DNA from: a virus
Length of the DNA: 29,106 nucleotides
Direction: 5' to 3' (one strand)
IMG/VR virus record: IMGVR_UViG_3300047287_000472
Location: 1-29,106 of that record
Part shown: piece by piece, positions 7,308 through 13,198 of the stretch
Numbering within the stretch: position 1 is the first letter of the stretch
How the letters are laid out: each line of letters opens with the position of its first letter
Program-made: the position numbers and the translations under genes
Notes under the pieces: model-generated
Seen by the model: only the letters and a program-made list of their open reading frames with translations
Told to the model about the DNA's origin: nothing
Database searches by the model: none

Positions 7308-7580
7308 CTACCACTTAACTTTATTTGCCCAGTAGGCGGCAGACATCTTGCCTTTGGCGATGTTCGAGGCGTGGCGGGCTTTGAAGGCTTCGCGGCGTTT
7401 GCGGTCGGAGGTGGATTCTCCAGCGTGTTTGGGGCTGCCGGAGACGCCTTGTTGGCCGAAACGGATAAGTTTTACTTTGTCGCCTTCTTTTGCGAGGACA
7501 ACGTGGGATTTTTTGGGATGATTGGGGGTGCGTTTTGGCTTATTGTAGCCGTCAAATTTTTCGCCGCGATAGTCAATCAT
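7308..7580 (-). CDS. Basic 90-residue virion-cluster protein
   Basis: The product begins MIDYRGEKFDGYNKPKRTP and contains LIRFGQQGVSGSP and AFKARHASNIAKGKMSAAYW. I recognise the general pattern (…R..F.ARH…K.SA.YW) from small conserved phage genes next to portal and terminase genes, but I know no function. It overlaps the upstream 59-residue gene by 8 bases (GATGATTGA), so both are coupled. A minor capsid or DNA-packaging accessory role is only a guess from position and charge. Confidence 0.65.
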   Translation of the reverse strand: MIDYRGEKFDGYNKPKRTPNHPKKSHVVLAKEGDKVKLIRFGQQGVSGSPKHAGESTSDRKRREAFKARHASNIAKGKMSAAYWANKVKW

Positions 7581-7752
7581 CTTCGTCCTCCACTTCGATT
7601 AGCACTTCGATGCCAGCGGCTAGGCGTGACATGAGGCTGGCGAAATCTTCGGGATCGTTCGGGGTCATGAAGACGAAGGTGGCCTCGGTCATCCGAGTCT
7701 GGGCGTCCACTTCCATGTGGATGCAGCCGCCTTGGCAGATACGAGTGCCCAT
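7573..7752 (-). CDS. Acidic 59-residue protein
   Basis: The product starts MGTRICQGGCIHMEVDAQT and ends in a run of Glu and Asp (EVEDEDD). The ATG at 7752 lies in a TGATG overlap with the stop of the upstream gene, which decides the start over a longer reading from 7773. Two Cys near the N-terminus (CQGGC) could bind a metal. Function unknown; it sits in the late operon between a beta-rich protein and the portal gene. Confidence 0.6.
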   Translation of the reverse strand: MGTRICQGGCIHMEVDAQTRMTEATFVFMTPNDPEDFASLMSRLAAGIEVLIEVEDEDD

Positions 7753-8117
7753 CACATCGCTCCAAGCACGCAAGAAACGGTAGCGGTGGTGGTGCTTACG
7801 AGGTCGAGAAGATGGACGCGGATGTAACGGTTTGGCTGGTTTTGCACGTAGTACATCACGGTGCCGTCATCGCTGATGGTGTTTGCGCCAGCGTGTTTGG
7901 TGACGACGGTAAGGTGACCCCAGTTGATGCCATCGAGGCTGCCGTCAAAGTCGAAGACGGCTTGTTTACCGCCACCCAGAAGGCCGCTAACCGTTACTTG
8001 GATGGCCCAGTTCAAGGCAACGGCTTCGTTGATCGGAAAGAAGCCGACGGATGTGCGAGATCCGAGGTTCCAGGTGGTTAGTTCACCGTCGTAAATGATG
8101 CCGCCGTCAACGGTCAT
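7752..8117 (-). CDS. Beta-rich putative virion surface protein
   Basis: This 121-residue protein has short alternating strands, including VFDFDGSLDGINWGHLTVV and NRYIRVHLLDLVSTTTATVS. The pattern resembles beta-sandwich domains found in phage decoration, fibre or baseplate proteins. It overlaps the upstream DUF6496 gene by 4 bases and the downstream gene by 3 bases. A role on the head or neck is inferred from the location between terminase and portal. Confidence 0.55.
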   Translation of the reverse strand: MTVDGGIIYDGELTTWNLGSRTSVGFFPINEAVALNWAIQVTVSGLLGGGKQAVFDFDGSLDGINWGHLTVVTKHAGANTISDDGTVMYYVQNQPNRYIRVHLLDLVSTTTATVSCVLGAM

Positions 8118-8311
8118 TTTTTCTTACCTTTTTTGGCGGCAGGCTTTTTCTTAGGCATGGACATGCCAGCCTCGCTCAGTGCAATGGCGATGGCCTGTTT
8201 GCGGGAAGTTACCAGGGGGCCTTTTTTGCTGCCCGAGTGGAGTTCGCCTTTGCCAAACTCGCGCATGACTTTGGCGGTCTTTTTCTGCGCTTTGGTAGGT
8301 TTTTTAGCCAT
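8114..8311 (-). CDS. DUF6496-like basic protein
   Basis: The 65-residue product is Lys-rich throughout and has the family pattern KVMREFGKGELHSGSKKGP followed by SRKQAIAIALSEAG. DUF6496 proteins occur widely in phages and plasmids without known function; the charge suggests DNA binding. The start has the site CTGGAGCAATTAG-ATG, matching the capsid leader. It lies 13 bases after the large terminase stop. Confidence 0.8.
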   Translation of the reverse strand: MAKKPTKAQKKTAKVMREFGKGELHSGSKKGPLVTSRKQAIAIALSEAGMSMPKKKPAAKKGKKK

Positions 8312-8324
8312 CTAATTGCTCCAG

Positions 8325-9572
8325 CTAGTAGACACGATAGCTGGTTTTGCCGATGTTTTCGGGTTTGGCGAGGTTGAAGACTTGGAGGCAGAGGTATCCC
8401 AGCGCGTCGAAACTGTGGTCTACGCCTAGGTTTTTATTGGGGAGGCCGGTGTTTGGAGCGTAGGTAAGGGTGCGGAGGGATTTGATGAGTTCTTTGCAGT
8501 TGGGGTGGATGAAGAGGCGGCGGGTTCCAGTGGCGTCGAGGAGGGCGGTGTTGACGCAGGTGATCTTGTCGCGGATTTTCCAGGGGGCGCGGGGACTGGA
8601 AACGGTGAAGCCCGAGCGTTTTAGGATGGTGTGGTCGGTGACGCCGATGCCGCTGGTTTTGCGGGCGCCACCCGTGGGGTCGGGGCAGGCGATGATGCGA
8701 CGCTCCACGCCGTAGCGGCGTTGGACTTCTTCGCAGAAATCCCAGGTGGTGGCGCCACCAGTCATCACAATTTCGTCGAATACCCAAAGGTCGCTACCTT
8801 TTTTGACGGCGCAGACGCCAGACATAGGGTCCACGTTGAAGTCCACCCCCAGCAAAAGTGGTAGAACTGGCAAATCTTGGACGTTTTTGTCGATGTTGGC
8901 GTCCGAGAAGCTGATGGCGACCAGGCCGCTTAGGTTCTCGAAGCTGGCCTCGAACTCTTGGCGGAAGGTGCGGGCGTCGAGTTGGCCGCGGGCGGCTTCG
9001 ATTTCTTCGGCGGGGACGTTATCGCCCTGCACGGTGGTGAATTGCCAGCGGGCCCAGTTCTCGTCGCCGCTATCCGCATAGCACCAGAGGTCGTAAAACC
9101 AACTGGCGGTGCCATCCGGGGTGGAGATGAAGAGGGCCCAGCCCTGTTTGTCGGCTAATGCGGGACGGATGACCTCGAACCAGACCTCACGGTCCATAAA
9201 TGCAGCTTCGTCCAGCACCACGCCAGCCAAACTGCGCCCTCGGAGGGCCATGGCGTTTTCGGTGCCCTTAAGTTCGATCGTTGAGCCGTTTACGAGTTCG
9301 ATTTTCAGGTCGGTCTCGTTTTTGCTCTTGATCCACGCCTTCGGGACCAGCTTTTTCATTACTTTCCAGGCAATGTCCTTCGCCATCCGGTATGTAGGGG
9401 CCGCGTAGAAGAATGTTTCGCCCGGCCTTTCGATCGCCCCACGCAGCAATTCGATACATGAGAGGTAGCTTTTGCCGAAACGGCGGCCGGCAACCAGCAC
9501 GCGAAAACGTTTGCGGCTTGAAAATACCTCGCCTTGTGCATGACGAAGGCTCAAATTAGGTCCGGTGTGCAT
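8325..9572 (-). CDS. Terminase large subunit
   Basis: This protein pumps phage DNA into the prohead and cuts the concatemer. From the ATG at 9572 it is 415 residues. Walker A is AGRRFGKS (28-35), Walker B is VVLDEA (Asp121, Glu122), and the RNase H-like nuclease part shows GVDFNVDP (Asp244, Asp248) and HSFDALGYL near residue 390. The frame is open further upstream, but a good promoter lies inside that extension (9637-9664) and the extra 44 residues look unnatural, so I prefer 9572. No Shine-Dalgarno precedes it. The likely small subunit is not adjacent. Confidence 0.93.
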   Translation of the reverse strand: MHTGPNLSLRHAQGEVFSSRKRFRVLVAGRRFGKSYLSCIELLRGAIERPGETFFYAAPTYRMAKDIAWKVMKKLVPKAWIKSKNETDLKIELVNGSTIELKGTENAMALRGRSLAGVVLDEAAFMDREVWFEVIRPALADKQGWALFISTPDGTASWFYDLWCYADSGDENWARWQFTTVQGDNVPAEEIEAARGQLDARTFRQEFEASFENLSGLVAISFSDANIDKNVQDLPVLPLLLGVDFNVDPMSGVCAVKKGSDLWVFDEIVMTGGATTWDFCEEVQRRYGVERRIIACPDPTGGARKTSGIGVTDHTILKRSGFTVSSPRAPWKIRDKITCVNTALLDATGTRRLFIHPNCKELIKSLRTLTYAPNTGLPNKNLGVDHSFDALGYLCLQVFNLAKPENIGKTSYRVY

Positions 9573-9636
9573 ATATTTTTGGGGCTGGCCTGCAGTGTAG
9601 TACAGAAACTCGACCCCTACCCCTAGGAGGTGTGTA

Positions 9637-9664
9637 ACAGTAGAGAAAAATGCGAATATGTCAG
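9637..9664 (-). promoter_or_regulatory. Sigma-70-type promoter of the late module
   Basis: On the minus strand CTGACA (9659-9664), a 16-base spacer and TACTGT (9637-9642) make a good host-type promoter. Transcription would start near 9630, about 58 bases before the large terminase ATG. The same spacing and -10 type is seen before the gene at 25185. Confidence 0.55.
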
Positions 9665-9694
9665 TAGGTTCCCTGGGCAGCGCTTGCCACGCGC

Positions 9695-9744
9695 AAAAAT
9701 TCAACCTAACCCCCTCCGTTTTTGATCGGCGAGGGGGAAGGTTG
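9695..9744 (-). terminator. Long-stem terminator between a small gene and the terminase
   Basis: CAACCT…CCCCCTC pairs with GAGGGGG…AGGTTG with a small internal bulge. On the minus strand the stem is followed by GAATTTTTG. It separates the 61-residue gene from the terminase promoter. Confidence 0.7.
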
Positions 9745-9765
9745 GAAGCAATAAAGGCCGTTTAG

Positions 9766-9951
9766 TTATCGATACTCGTATCTCTTGTGTGTGATCTTAA
9801 CCGAAGCAATCTTAGGGTCTGATTTGTATTTTATCTTTTCTTCTTTAGCTTGTTGTTTGGTTGAACATAGCGTGCCGCAACCGATCACACCGTGTGCCTG
9901 GTGCTCTGATTTGTAGGTTGCTGAGACCTGATAAAAACTGAAGACTTGCAT
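9766..9951 (-). CDS. 61-residue hypothetical protein
   Basis: The product starts MQVFSFYQVSATYKSEHQ, has a Cys pair (CGTLC) in the middle and a basic C-terminus. It has its own terminator downstream and an extended -10 (TGA-TACAGT, 9979-9984 on the minus strand) 28 bases upstream. The pattern of an FYQVSATYKS start and a regular spacing of Lys looks like a real small protein. Function unknown. Confidence 0.5.
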   Translation of the reverse strand: MQVFSFYQVSATYKSEHQAHGVIGCGTLCSTKQQAKEEKIKYKSDPKIASVKITHKRYEYR

Positions 9952-9978
9952 GGGTTGGTTTCCCTTGGTTGCTTGGAA

Positions 9979-9987
9979 ACTGTATCA
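9979..9987 (-). promoter_or_regulatory. Extended -10 promoter for the 61-residue gene
   Basis: Minus-strand TGATACAGT is a TGn extended -10 with TACAGT. No convincing -35 lies 16-17 bases upstream. Confidence 0.35.
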
Positions 9988-9994
9988 CAGAACA

Positions 9995-10014
9995 AGCCAG
10001 CTAATTGGCTGGCT
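9995..10014. terminator. Perfect 7-base hairpin, possible weak terminator
   Basis: AGCCAGC-TAATTG-GCTGGCT lies after the stop codon of the 53-residue gene (minus strand) and before the next promoter. The T-tract on either side is poor (TTGTTC on minus), so termination would be weak. Confidence 0.4.
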
Positions 10015-10035
10015 GTTGATATTTCTTCATAATTG

Positions 10036-10197
10036 CTAGCGACCCAAGAGCCGCAACTCACAAGCCGCCGGGTCGGGCCCTTGCTTGCACTTGGCCATCA
10101 ACTCGCGCGTCTGGGCTGAGAGCGCCAGTCCTAGCCATAGGCCTAGGCCGATGGTCGCGGTGATGCTGGCGAGCGTGGCGCGGTTGGTGTTGTTCAT
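10036..10197 (-). CDS. 53-residue single-span membrane or secreted peptide
   Basis: The minus strand encodes MNNTNRATLASITATIGLG followed by LWLGLALSAQT, giving one hydrophobic segment at about residues 8-28. A small polar tail with two Cys (KCKQGPDPAAC) and the end ELRLLGR follows. This is a typical short single-pass protein, outside if the tail is exported. It lies between the TTTTCCACA cluster and the hairpin at 9995. A role in lysis, superinfection exclusion or envelope modification is possible, but nothing in the sequence decides. Confidence 0.55.
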   Translation of the reverse strand: MNNTNRATLASITATIGLGLWLGLALSAQTRELMAKCKQGPDPAACELRLLGR

Positions 10198-10212
10198 GGT
10201 TTGGTTCGCGGT

Positions 10213-10257
10213 TGTGGAAAAACTGTGGAAAAACCTGTGGAAAACTTTTTTTCCACA
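10213..10257. other. Cluster of four DnaA-box-like sites, candidate origin
   Basis: Three direct copies of TGTGGAAAA (10213-10221, 10224-10232, 10236-10244) are followed by one inverted copy TTTTCCACA (10249-10257), spaced by 11, 12 and 13 bases. TTTTCCACA is, to my knowledge, the usual cyanobacterial DnaA box. The cluster lies in a 125-base gap between two minus-strand genes. The last two boxes form a hairpin which, on the minus strand, is followed by GGTTTTT, so a terminator is the competing reading. Confidence 0.5.
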
Positions 10258-10322
10258 AGCTGTAGGCAGTTGCGAAGGGCCGCAATTCTGGGTGCGAAGG
10301 GAAAGAGGCGAAAGTCAGGCGG

Positions 10323-10976
10323 TCAGACTGACCTAAAAACAAGCCAGTCGCCGCCTCCGATGCTGTGCAGCCGGTAGCCATCGCCCATCTCCAATTCCCG
10401 CCAGGCGTCCTTCCAGTCAACGCAACTCAGCGGCCAGCCTTCAAGCTTGACGCCTAGTTCATCGGCCAGCTGCTGCGCATAGTCGGCGCCGGCTTTATCC
10501 TCGCTCCAGCCTTCCGCCTGTCCGCAGTAGGAGTCTTCTACGGTCTCAGGATCAATGCCGTCAGCGTCAAGCCTTGCAATTAGCTCAGCCCAACCTGTCG
10601 GGTTACCGTTGCCAAAGCCGAACAGCTTCAGGGCTTCGGCCCAGCTCTCGTCAAGCCAAAAACCAAAACAAGCGCCGTCCCCTTCCTGGCTGCCAAAGTT
10701 GAAGCCGATTGGGGCCAGCTCTTGCAGGGCTTCGGTCAGTTCCTCTAAAGTCTGGCAGGCTTCCTCATCGCTCCAGTCAGACTCTCTAGAGTCTTCGCCT
10801 ACCAGCTTTGTCAGGCTGGCAAGCGTGCTAGGTGCGATGGCCTCCGGCTTGTTTGCTGCCAGGGCCAAGGCTTCAGCAACTCCCCAGAATTTGGGCAGCA
10901 GGTCTTCGGTGCGCAGTGTGTCACAGCTGGCAACCCACGGGAAGTGGGCCAGGGCTTCGGTGCTGTAGTGGATCAT
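10323..10976 (-). CDS. ArdA-like antirestriction protein with N-terminal extension
   Basis: The 217-residue product is acidic, as DNA-mimic antirestriction proteins are. Residues from about 140 on (DSYCGQAEGWSEDKAGADYA, then ADELGV, WPLSCVDWKDAWRELE and a closing WLVFRSV) follow the ArdA pattern 'Y.G…eFa…lG…iDw..y.rdL….vFr'. The first 135 residues (MIHYSTEALAHFPWVASCDT…) do not match ArdA as I know it and include Trp/Glu-rich stretches. ArdA blocks type I restriction enzymes by mimicking DNA. The match is by eye and partial, so the antirestriction call is moderate. Confidence 0.5.
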   Translation of the reverse strand: MIHYSTEALAHFPWVASCDTLRTEDLLPKFWGVAEALALAANKPEAIAPSTLASLTKLVGEDSRESDWSDEEACQTLEELTEALQELAPIGFNFGSQEGDGACFGFWLDESWAEALKLFGFGNGNPTGWAELIARLDADGIDPETVEDSYCGQAEGWSEDKAGADYAQQLADELGVKLEGWPLSCVDWKDAWRELEMGDGYRLHSIGGGDWLVFRSV

Positions 10977-11069
10977 TGGAAAGTTGCCTATGGGTGGGCT
11001 TGGTGAAATACTACAGCAGAGCCGGCCGAATGGCCAGCCCCCCGCTTAACAGTCAGTCACATTGAGAGG

Positions 11070-11300
11070 CTAGAGTCCCAGCCATGCTCGGACTTTATCC
11101 ACGCGCGCATAGGTGGAAGCTGCTCCATAGCGTTTGAAATGCTTCTCCTGAGCTGTGCCTAGGGAGCTGAACCGAACAGCTGACCATTCCCAAATGGCTA
11201 AAGCCTGCTGTCGGTTTGATCCCTGAAGCTGGGAGGTTATCTGCTCCCAGCTCAAACCTAAAAACCGTTGCGGCCGTAGCCGGGGTTCTTTGTATGCCAT
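11070..11300 (-). CDS. 76-residue hypothetical protein
   Basis: The product begins MAYKEPRLRPQRFLGLSWEQ and has helix-like segments (NRQQALAIWEW, YARVDKVRAWLGL) and many aromatic residues. It lies 93 bases upstream of the ArdA-like gene on the same strand and diverges from the pair of plus-strand genes that begins at 11449. A long opposite-phase reading over the same stretch (to 11631) has the composition of a shadow. Function unknown. Confidence 0.5.
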   Translation of the reverse strand: MAYKEPRLRPQRFLGLSWEQITSQLQGSNRQQALAIWEWSAVRFSSLGTAQEKHFKRYGAASTYARVDKVRAWLGL

Positions 11301-11393
11301 GGCTTGTTTGCCTTAATGGTCTCGGCAACACTAGAGCCAGCACGCGCCAACCCCTGGCCGCTGTTGTGCTACTTAACAAATCGGCTCGCTGGC

Positions 11394-11421
11394 TTGTCCG
11401 GGCCCGATCGGCTGATACGAT
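11394..11421 (+). promoter_or_regulatory. Promoter of the 11449-12119 gene pair
   Basis: TTGTCC (11394-11399), a 16-base spacer and an extended -10 TGA-TACGAT (11416-11421) lie 28 bases before the ATG at 11449. Confidence 0.5.
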
Positions 11422-11448
11422 GGCCGAGCATTCTCGCCAATCCCGGCC

Positions 11449-11670
11449 ATGCAACCTAACTACACACAAACAAGCTTTGCCGCTTTGCCCATAGGGGCAG
11501 AGTTTTGGTGGGGGGCCTACCGTGTCGCTGACTGCAACTGGGGCCGCAAACGTTCCAGCCGCACGGCAGACTGGCGGCCCCGTATTTGCGGTGAACTCTC
11601 CAGCTTTGAGCGGTGGGGTTACTGGAAACAATCCGAAGCCTGCTACGTGCTGCCGGAGGTGCAGCCATGA
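11449..11670 (+). CDS. 73-residue hypothetical protein
   Basis: The product begins MQPNYTQTSFAALPIGAEFW and continues with NWGRKRSSRTADWRP, a Trp- and Arg-rich small domain. The 'F..LPiGaeFww' opening resembles small phage and cyanobacterial proteins of unknown function. It has a clear promoter upstream and its stop overlaps the next ATG (ATGA), so the two genes form a short plus-strand operon inside a minus-strand block. Confidence 0.65.
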   Translation: MQPNYTQTSFAALPIGAEFWWGAYRVADCNWGRKRSSRTADWRPRICGELSSFERWGYWKQSEACYVLPEVQP

Positions 11671-12119
11671 GCGGAGGCGAATGGGTCACACAGAAAGAGA
11701 GGCGCCAGTCCGCTTCCGATGCGCGGGAACAAGCCAGAGCCGAGAAACGCCAGCTTGTGATCACGTGGCAAGATTCCTATTGGCTTGCCACCAATCATCC
11801 CTGCGATGATTCCGTTCTTGCGTGGCTGTCAGAGCATCGCAGCGAGGCTTCTAAGATCGGCGCCAGTCGTTGGAATCTTGAGACCTTGCCCATGCTCGTG
11901 GCCAAGCAAGTCCAGCTCAGAAAGGCCACCGCATTCCAGGAAGTGTTGGACCGCGCCAAGGTCTCGCATCAAACCCTGACGGTTGAAGCGGTCCTAAAGG
12001 CTGGCAGTTTTCCACAGGCTGATTCTGTGGAAAACGAAAACGCCGCGCAGAAAACCAAACGACCCAAGCGCCGGGACGCCGGAATCGCTCGCAAGCGACC
12101 CAAGGCACCAGCCGCCTAG
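11667..12119 (+). CDS. 150-residue hypothetical protein with basic tail
   Basis: Starting from the ATG at 11667 (ATGA overlap with the upstream stop), the protein has a helical N-terminal half (KERRQSASDAREQARAEKRQ), a middle segment DSVLAWLSEHRSEASK, and a Lys/Arg/Pro/Ala-rich C-terminus (KRPKRRDAGIARKRPKAPAA). The tail suggests DNA or RNA binding. Two TTTTCCACA boxes in inverted order lie inside its coding sequence at 12007-12035. Its stop overlaps the end of the convergent minus-strand gene. Function unknown. Confidence 0.65.
   Translation: MSGGEWVTQKERRQSASDAREQARAEKRQLVITWQDSYWLATNHPCDDSVLAWLSEHRSEASKIGASRWNLETLPMLVAKQVQLRKATAFQEVLDRAKVSHQTLTVEAVLKAGSFPQADSVENENAAQKTKRPKRRDAGIARKRPKAPAA
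12007..12035. repeat. 11-base inverted repeat made of two TTTTCCACA boxes
   Basis: GTTTTCCACAG and CTGTGGAAAAC form a perfect inverted repeat around a 7-base loop, inside the 150-residue gene. It repeats the box type seen at 10213-10257. Confidence 0.6.
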
Positions 12120-12328
12120 CCTCCCACCAACACCCACCACGGCCCAGGCTCACTCCCTGGGCTTTTCTGTGGCGGCACAGCATCGCTGGCCAGCAGCTGC
12201 CCCCTCTCCACACCCTCCCGATACCACCGCAGATACGCCAGCCATTCCAGCTCAGTCAGACCGCCAGGAGCCTGGGCAGGCCTATGAATGGGTTTTGGGC
12301 GAGCCATGAATGGGTTTTGAGCCAGCAT
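12116..12328 (-). CDS. 70-residue hypothetical protein
   Basis: The product has an internal helix-like segment LTELEWLAYLRWYREGVERG and a Pro/Gly/Trp-rich end. The first residues (MLAQNPFMARPKPIH) are encoded by the 21-22 base tandem repeats, each copy of which offers an ATG, so the start could also be 12307 (63 residues). It follows the candidate small terminase gene after a 72-base AT-rich gap and converges with the 150-residue gene. Function unknown. Confidence 0.5.
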   Translation of the reverse strand: MLAQNPFMARPKPIHRPAQAPGGLTELEWLAYLRWYREGVERGQLLASDAVPPQKSPGSEPGPWWVLVGG

Positions 12329-12354
12329 GAATGGGTTTTACAAGGCTATGAATG
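12284..12354. repeat. 21-22 base tandem repeats (ATGAATGGGTTTT)
   Basis: ATGAATGGGTTTT occurs at 12284-12296, 12306-12318 and 12327-12339, and a partial ATGAATG at 12348-12354. The steps of 22, 21 and 21 bases are two helical turns, so a protein could bind all copies on one face. An AT-rich tract begins right after it. Iterons of an origin, a packaging recognition site or an operator are all possible. Confidence 0.65.
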
Positions 12355-12420
12355 CAAATTATGAATAATACTTTTATTAAAAGTTTATTGATAATCTTTA
12401 TTACTCATCTTCACTATTCA
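12355..12420. other. AT-rich tract with a palindrome
   Basis: This stretch is mostly A and T and holds the palindrome ACTTTTA-T-TAAAAGT at 12370-12384. It sits between the tandem repeats and the stop of the HTH gene at 12401. It could be a DNA unwinding element, or a weak terminator for the HTH gene. Confidence 0.45.
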
Positions 12421-12973
12421 AATCAATTCCGGCACTTTCAAGCATATGAATGGCTTCTGCCTCAGCTGATTTCAAAGATCCAGCCCGCTTGTCATCAATG
12501 GTGATACTGAGCATTGGAACTTGGGCCGCATTAACTTCCACAGTCCCCTCTCCAGCTCCTCTGGCCAAACTATCCAGCAGATGCGCCACCACCTGTAAGT
12601 TACCTTTCTTTAGTGCCCTTTTAACAGCGTGCATACGCATGTTGTTCACTTGGTTTAGAAGTTGCTGGCGATCTCCAGCAAAATCATTCTTCATCAACTC
12701 ATTGGCCGCATGAACGTAGTTTTCGGCCTGTCTGAAGCTAACTCCATACCTTGTTGCCAACGCCTGGCAGTTTTCTCGACGACTTCCACCGCTGAGCATC
12801 ATGGTGTAGGCCGCATTAACACGCTCCTCCATCTGAGCGTTGTTGATTGGGCGGCCTTTACTGAAGCGTTTGGTGGGATCGTTGGCGACGGTTGTCTTTT
12901 TAACGATCTCTGTGGACTGTTGCTCGACACTATCGGGCGCCAGTTCTTCCATTGTGCCAGTCACAAACTGCAT
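12401..12973 (-). CDS. HTH protein, candidate terminase small subunit
   Basis: The 190-residue protein has a disordered start, then MEERVNAAYTMMLSGGSRRE and ALATRYGVSFRQAENYVHAA (about residues 48-90). This is the helix-turn-helix arrangement common in phage small terminase subunits, which recognise the packaging site. A helical middle part (oligomerisation) and an acidic C-terminus follow, also in keeping with that family. It lies 2.8 kb upstream of the large subunit on the same strand, not next to it. The tandem repeats just downstream would suit a binding site. A transcription regulator is the alternative. Confidence 0.5.
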   Translation of the reverse strand: MQFVTGTMEELAPDSVEQQSTEIVKKTTVANDPTKRFSKGRPINNAQMEERVNAAYTMMLSGGSRRENCQALATRYGVSFRQAENYVHAANELMKNDFAGDRQQLLNQVNNMRMHAVKRALKKGNLQVVAHLLDSLARGAGEGTVEVNAAQVPMLSITIDDKRAGSLKSAEAEAIHMLESAGIDLNSEDE

Positions 12974-13003
12974 GTTCTGTTGAAGTCTATCTAATGTACC
13001 CGG

Positions 13004-13198
13004 CTATCTACTTTTTTGGCAGTAGTCGCTGGAGGTGTACCAGCCGAGGGGGCAGGTTGATTCCTTTTGAATGAGGGGCGGGCTGGTTTTAGTGCTGGGG
13101 ATGCAGTACGAGCCAGACGTGTACCAGCCGGTGGGGCAGGTGCCGACCTTTTGAATGGGCTCCAGTGCAATCAAAATCGGGGCAATCAGAGTCAGCAT
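13004..13198 (-). CDS. Small secreted peptide with twin CPxGWYTS repeats
   Basis: The 64-residue product begins with a short hydrophobic signal-like segment (MLTLIAPILIALEPI). Two copies of a Cys-flanked repeat follow, CPTGWYTSGSYC and CPLGWYTSSDYC, about 29 residues apart. Two Cys per repeat, four in all, could form disulfides outside the cytoplasm. The ATG overlaps the stop of the exonuclease gene (TCATGCTGA), so it is coupled to it. Function unknown; an envelope or surface role is the natural guess for such repeats. Confidence 0.65.
   Translation of the reverse strand: MLTLIAPILIALEPIQKVGTCPTGWYTSGSYCIPSTKTSPPLIQKESTCPLGWYTSSDYCQKSR

Noticed and set aside
143-9400. Long plus-strand open frames opposite the capsid, tail, portal and terminase genes
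   Set aside because: Their products are low-complexity (Gly/Val/Asp or Ser/Pro-rich) shadows of the minus-strand genes, and they have no own ribosome sites.
9573-9704. Longer large terminase start at 9704
   Set aside because: A good promoter lies inside this stretch and the extra residues do not look like a terminase N-terminus.
10058-10420. 120-residue minus-strand frame across the DnaA-box cluster
   Set aside because: It has an odd Arg/His/Pro-rich product and overlaps the better 53-residue membrane peptide and the ArdA-like gene in another frame.
11095-11631. 178-residue minus-strand frame overlapping the 73-residue plus-strand gene
   Set aside because: Its product is compositionally poor, and it conflicts with a promoter-backed plus-strand operon and the 76-residue gene.
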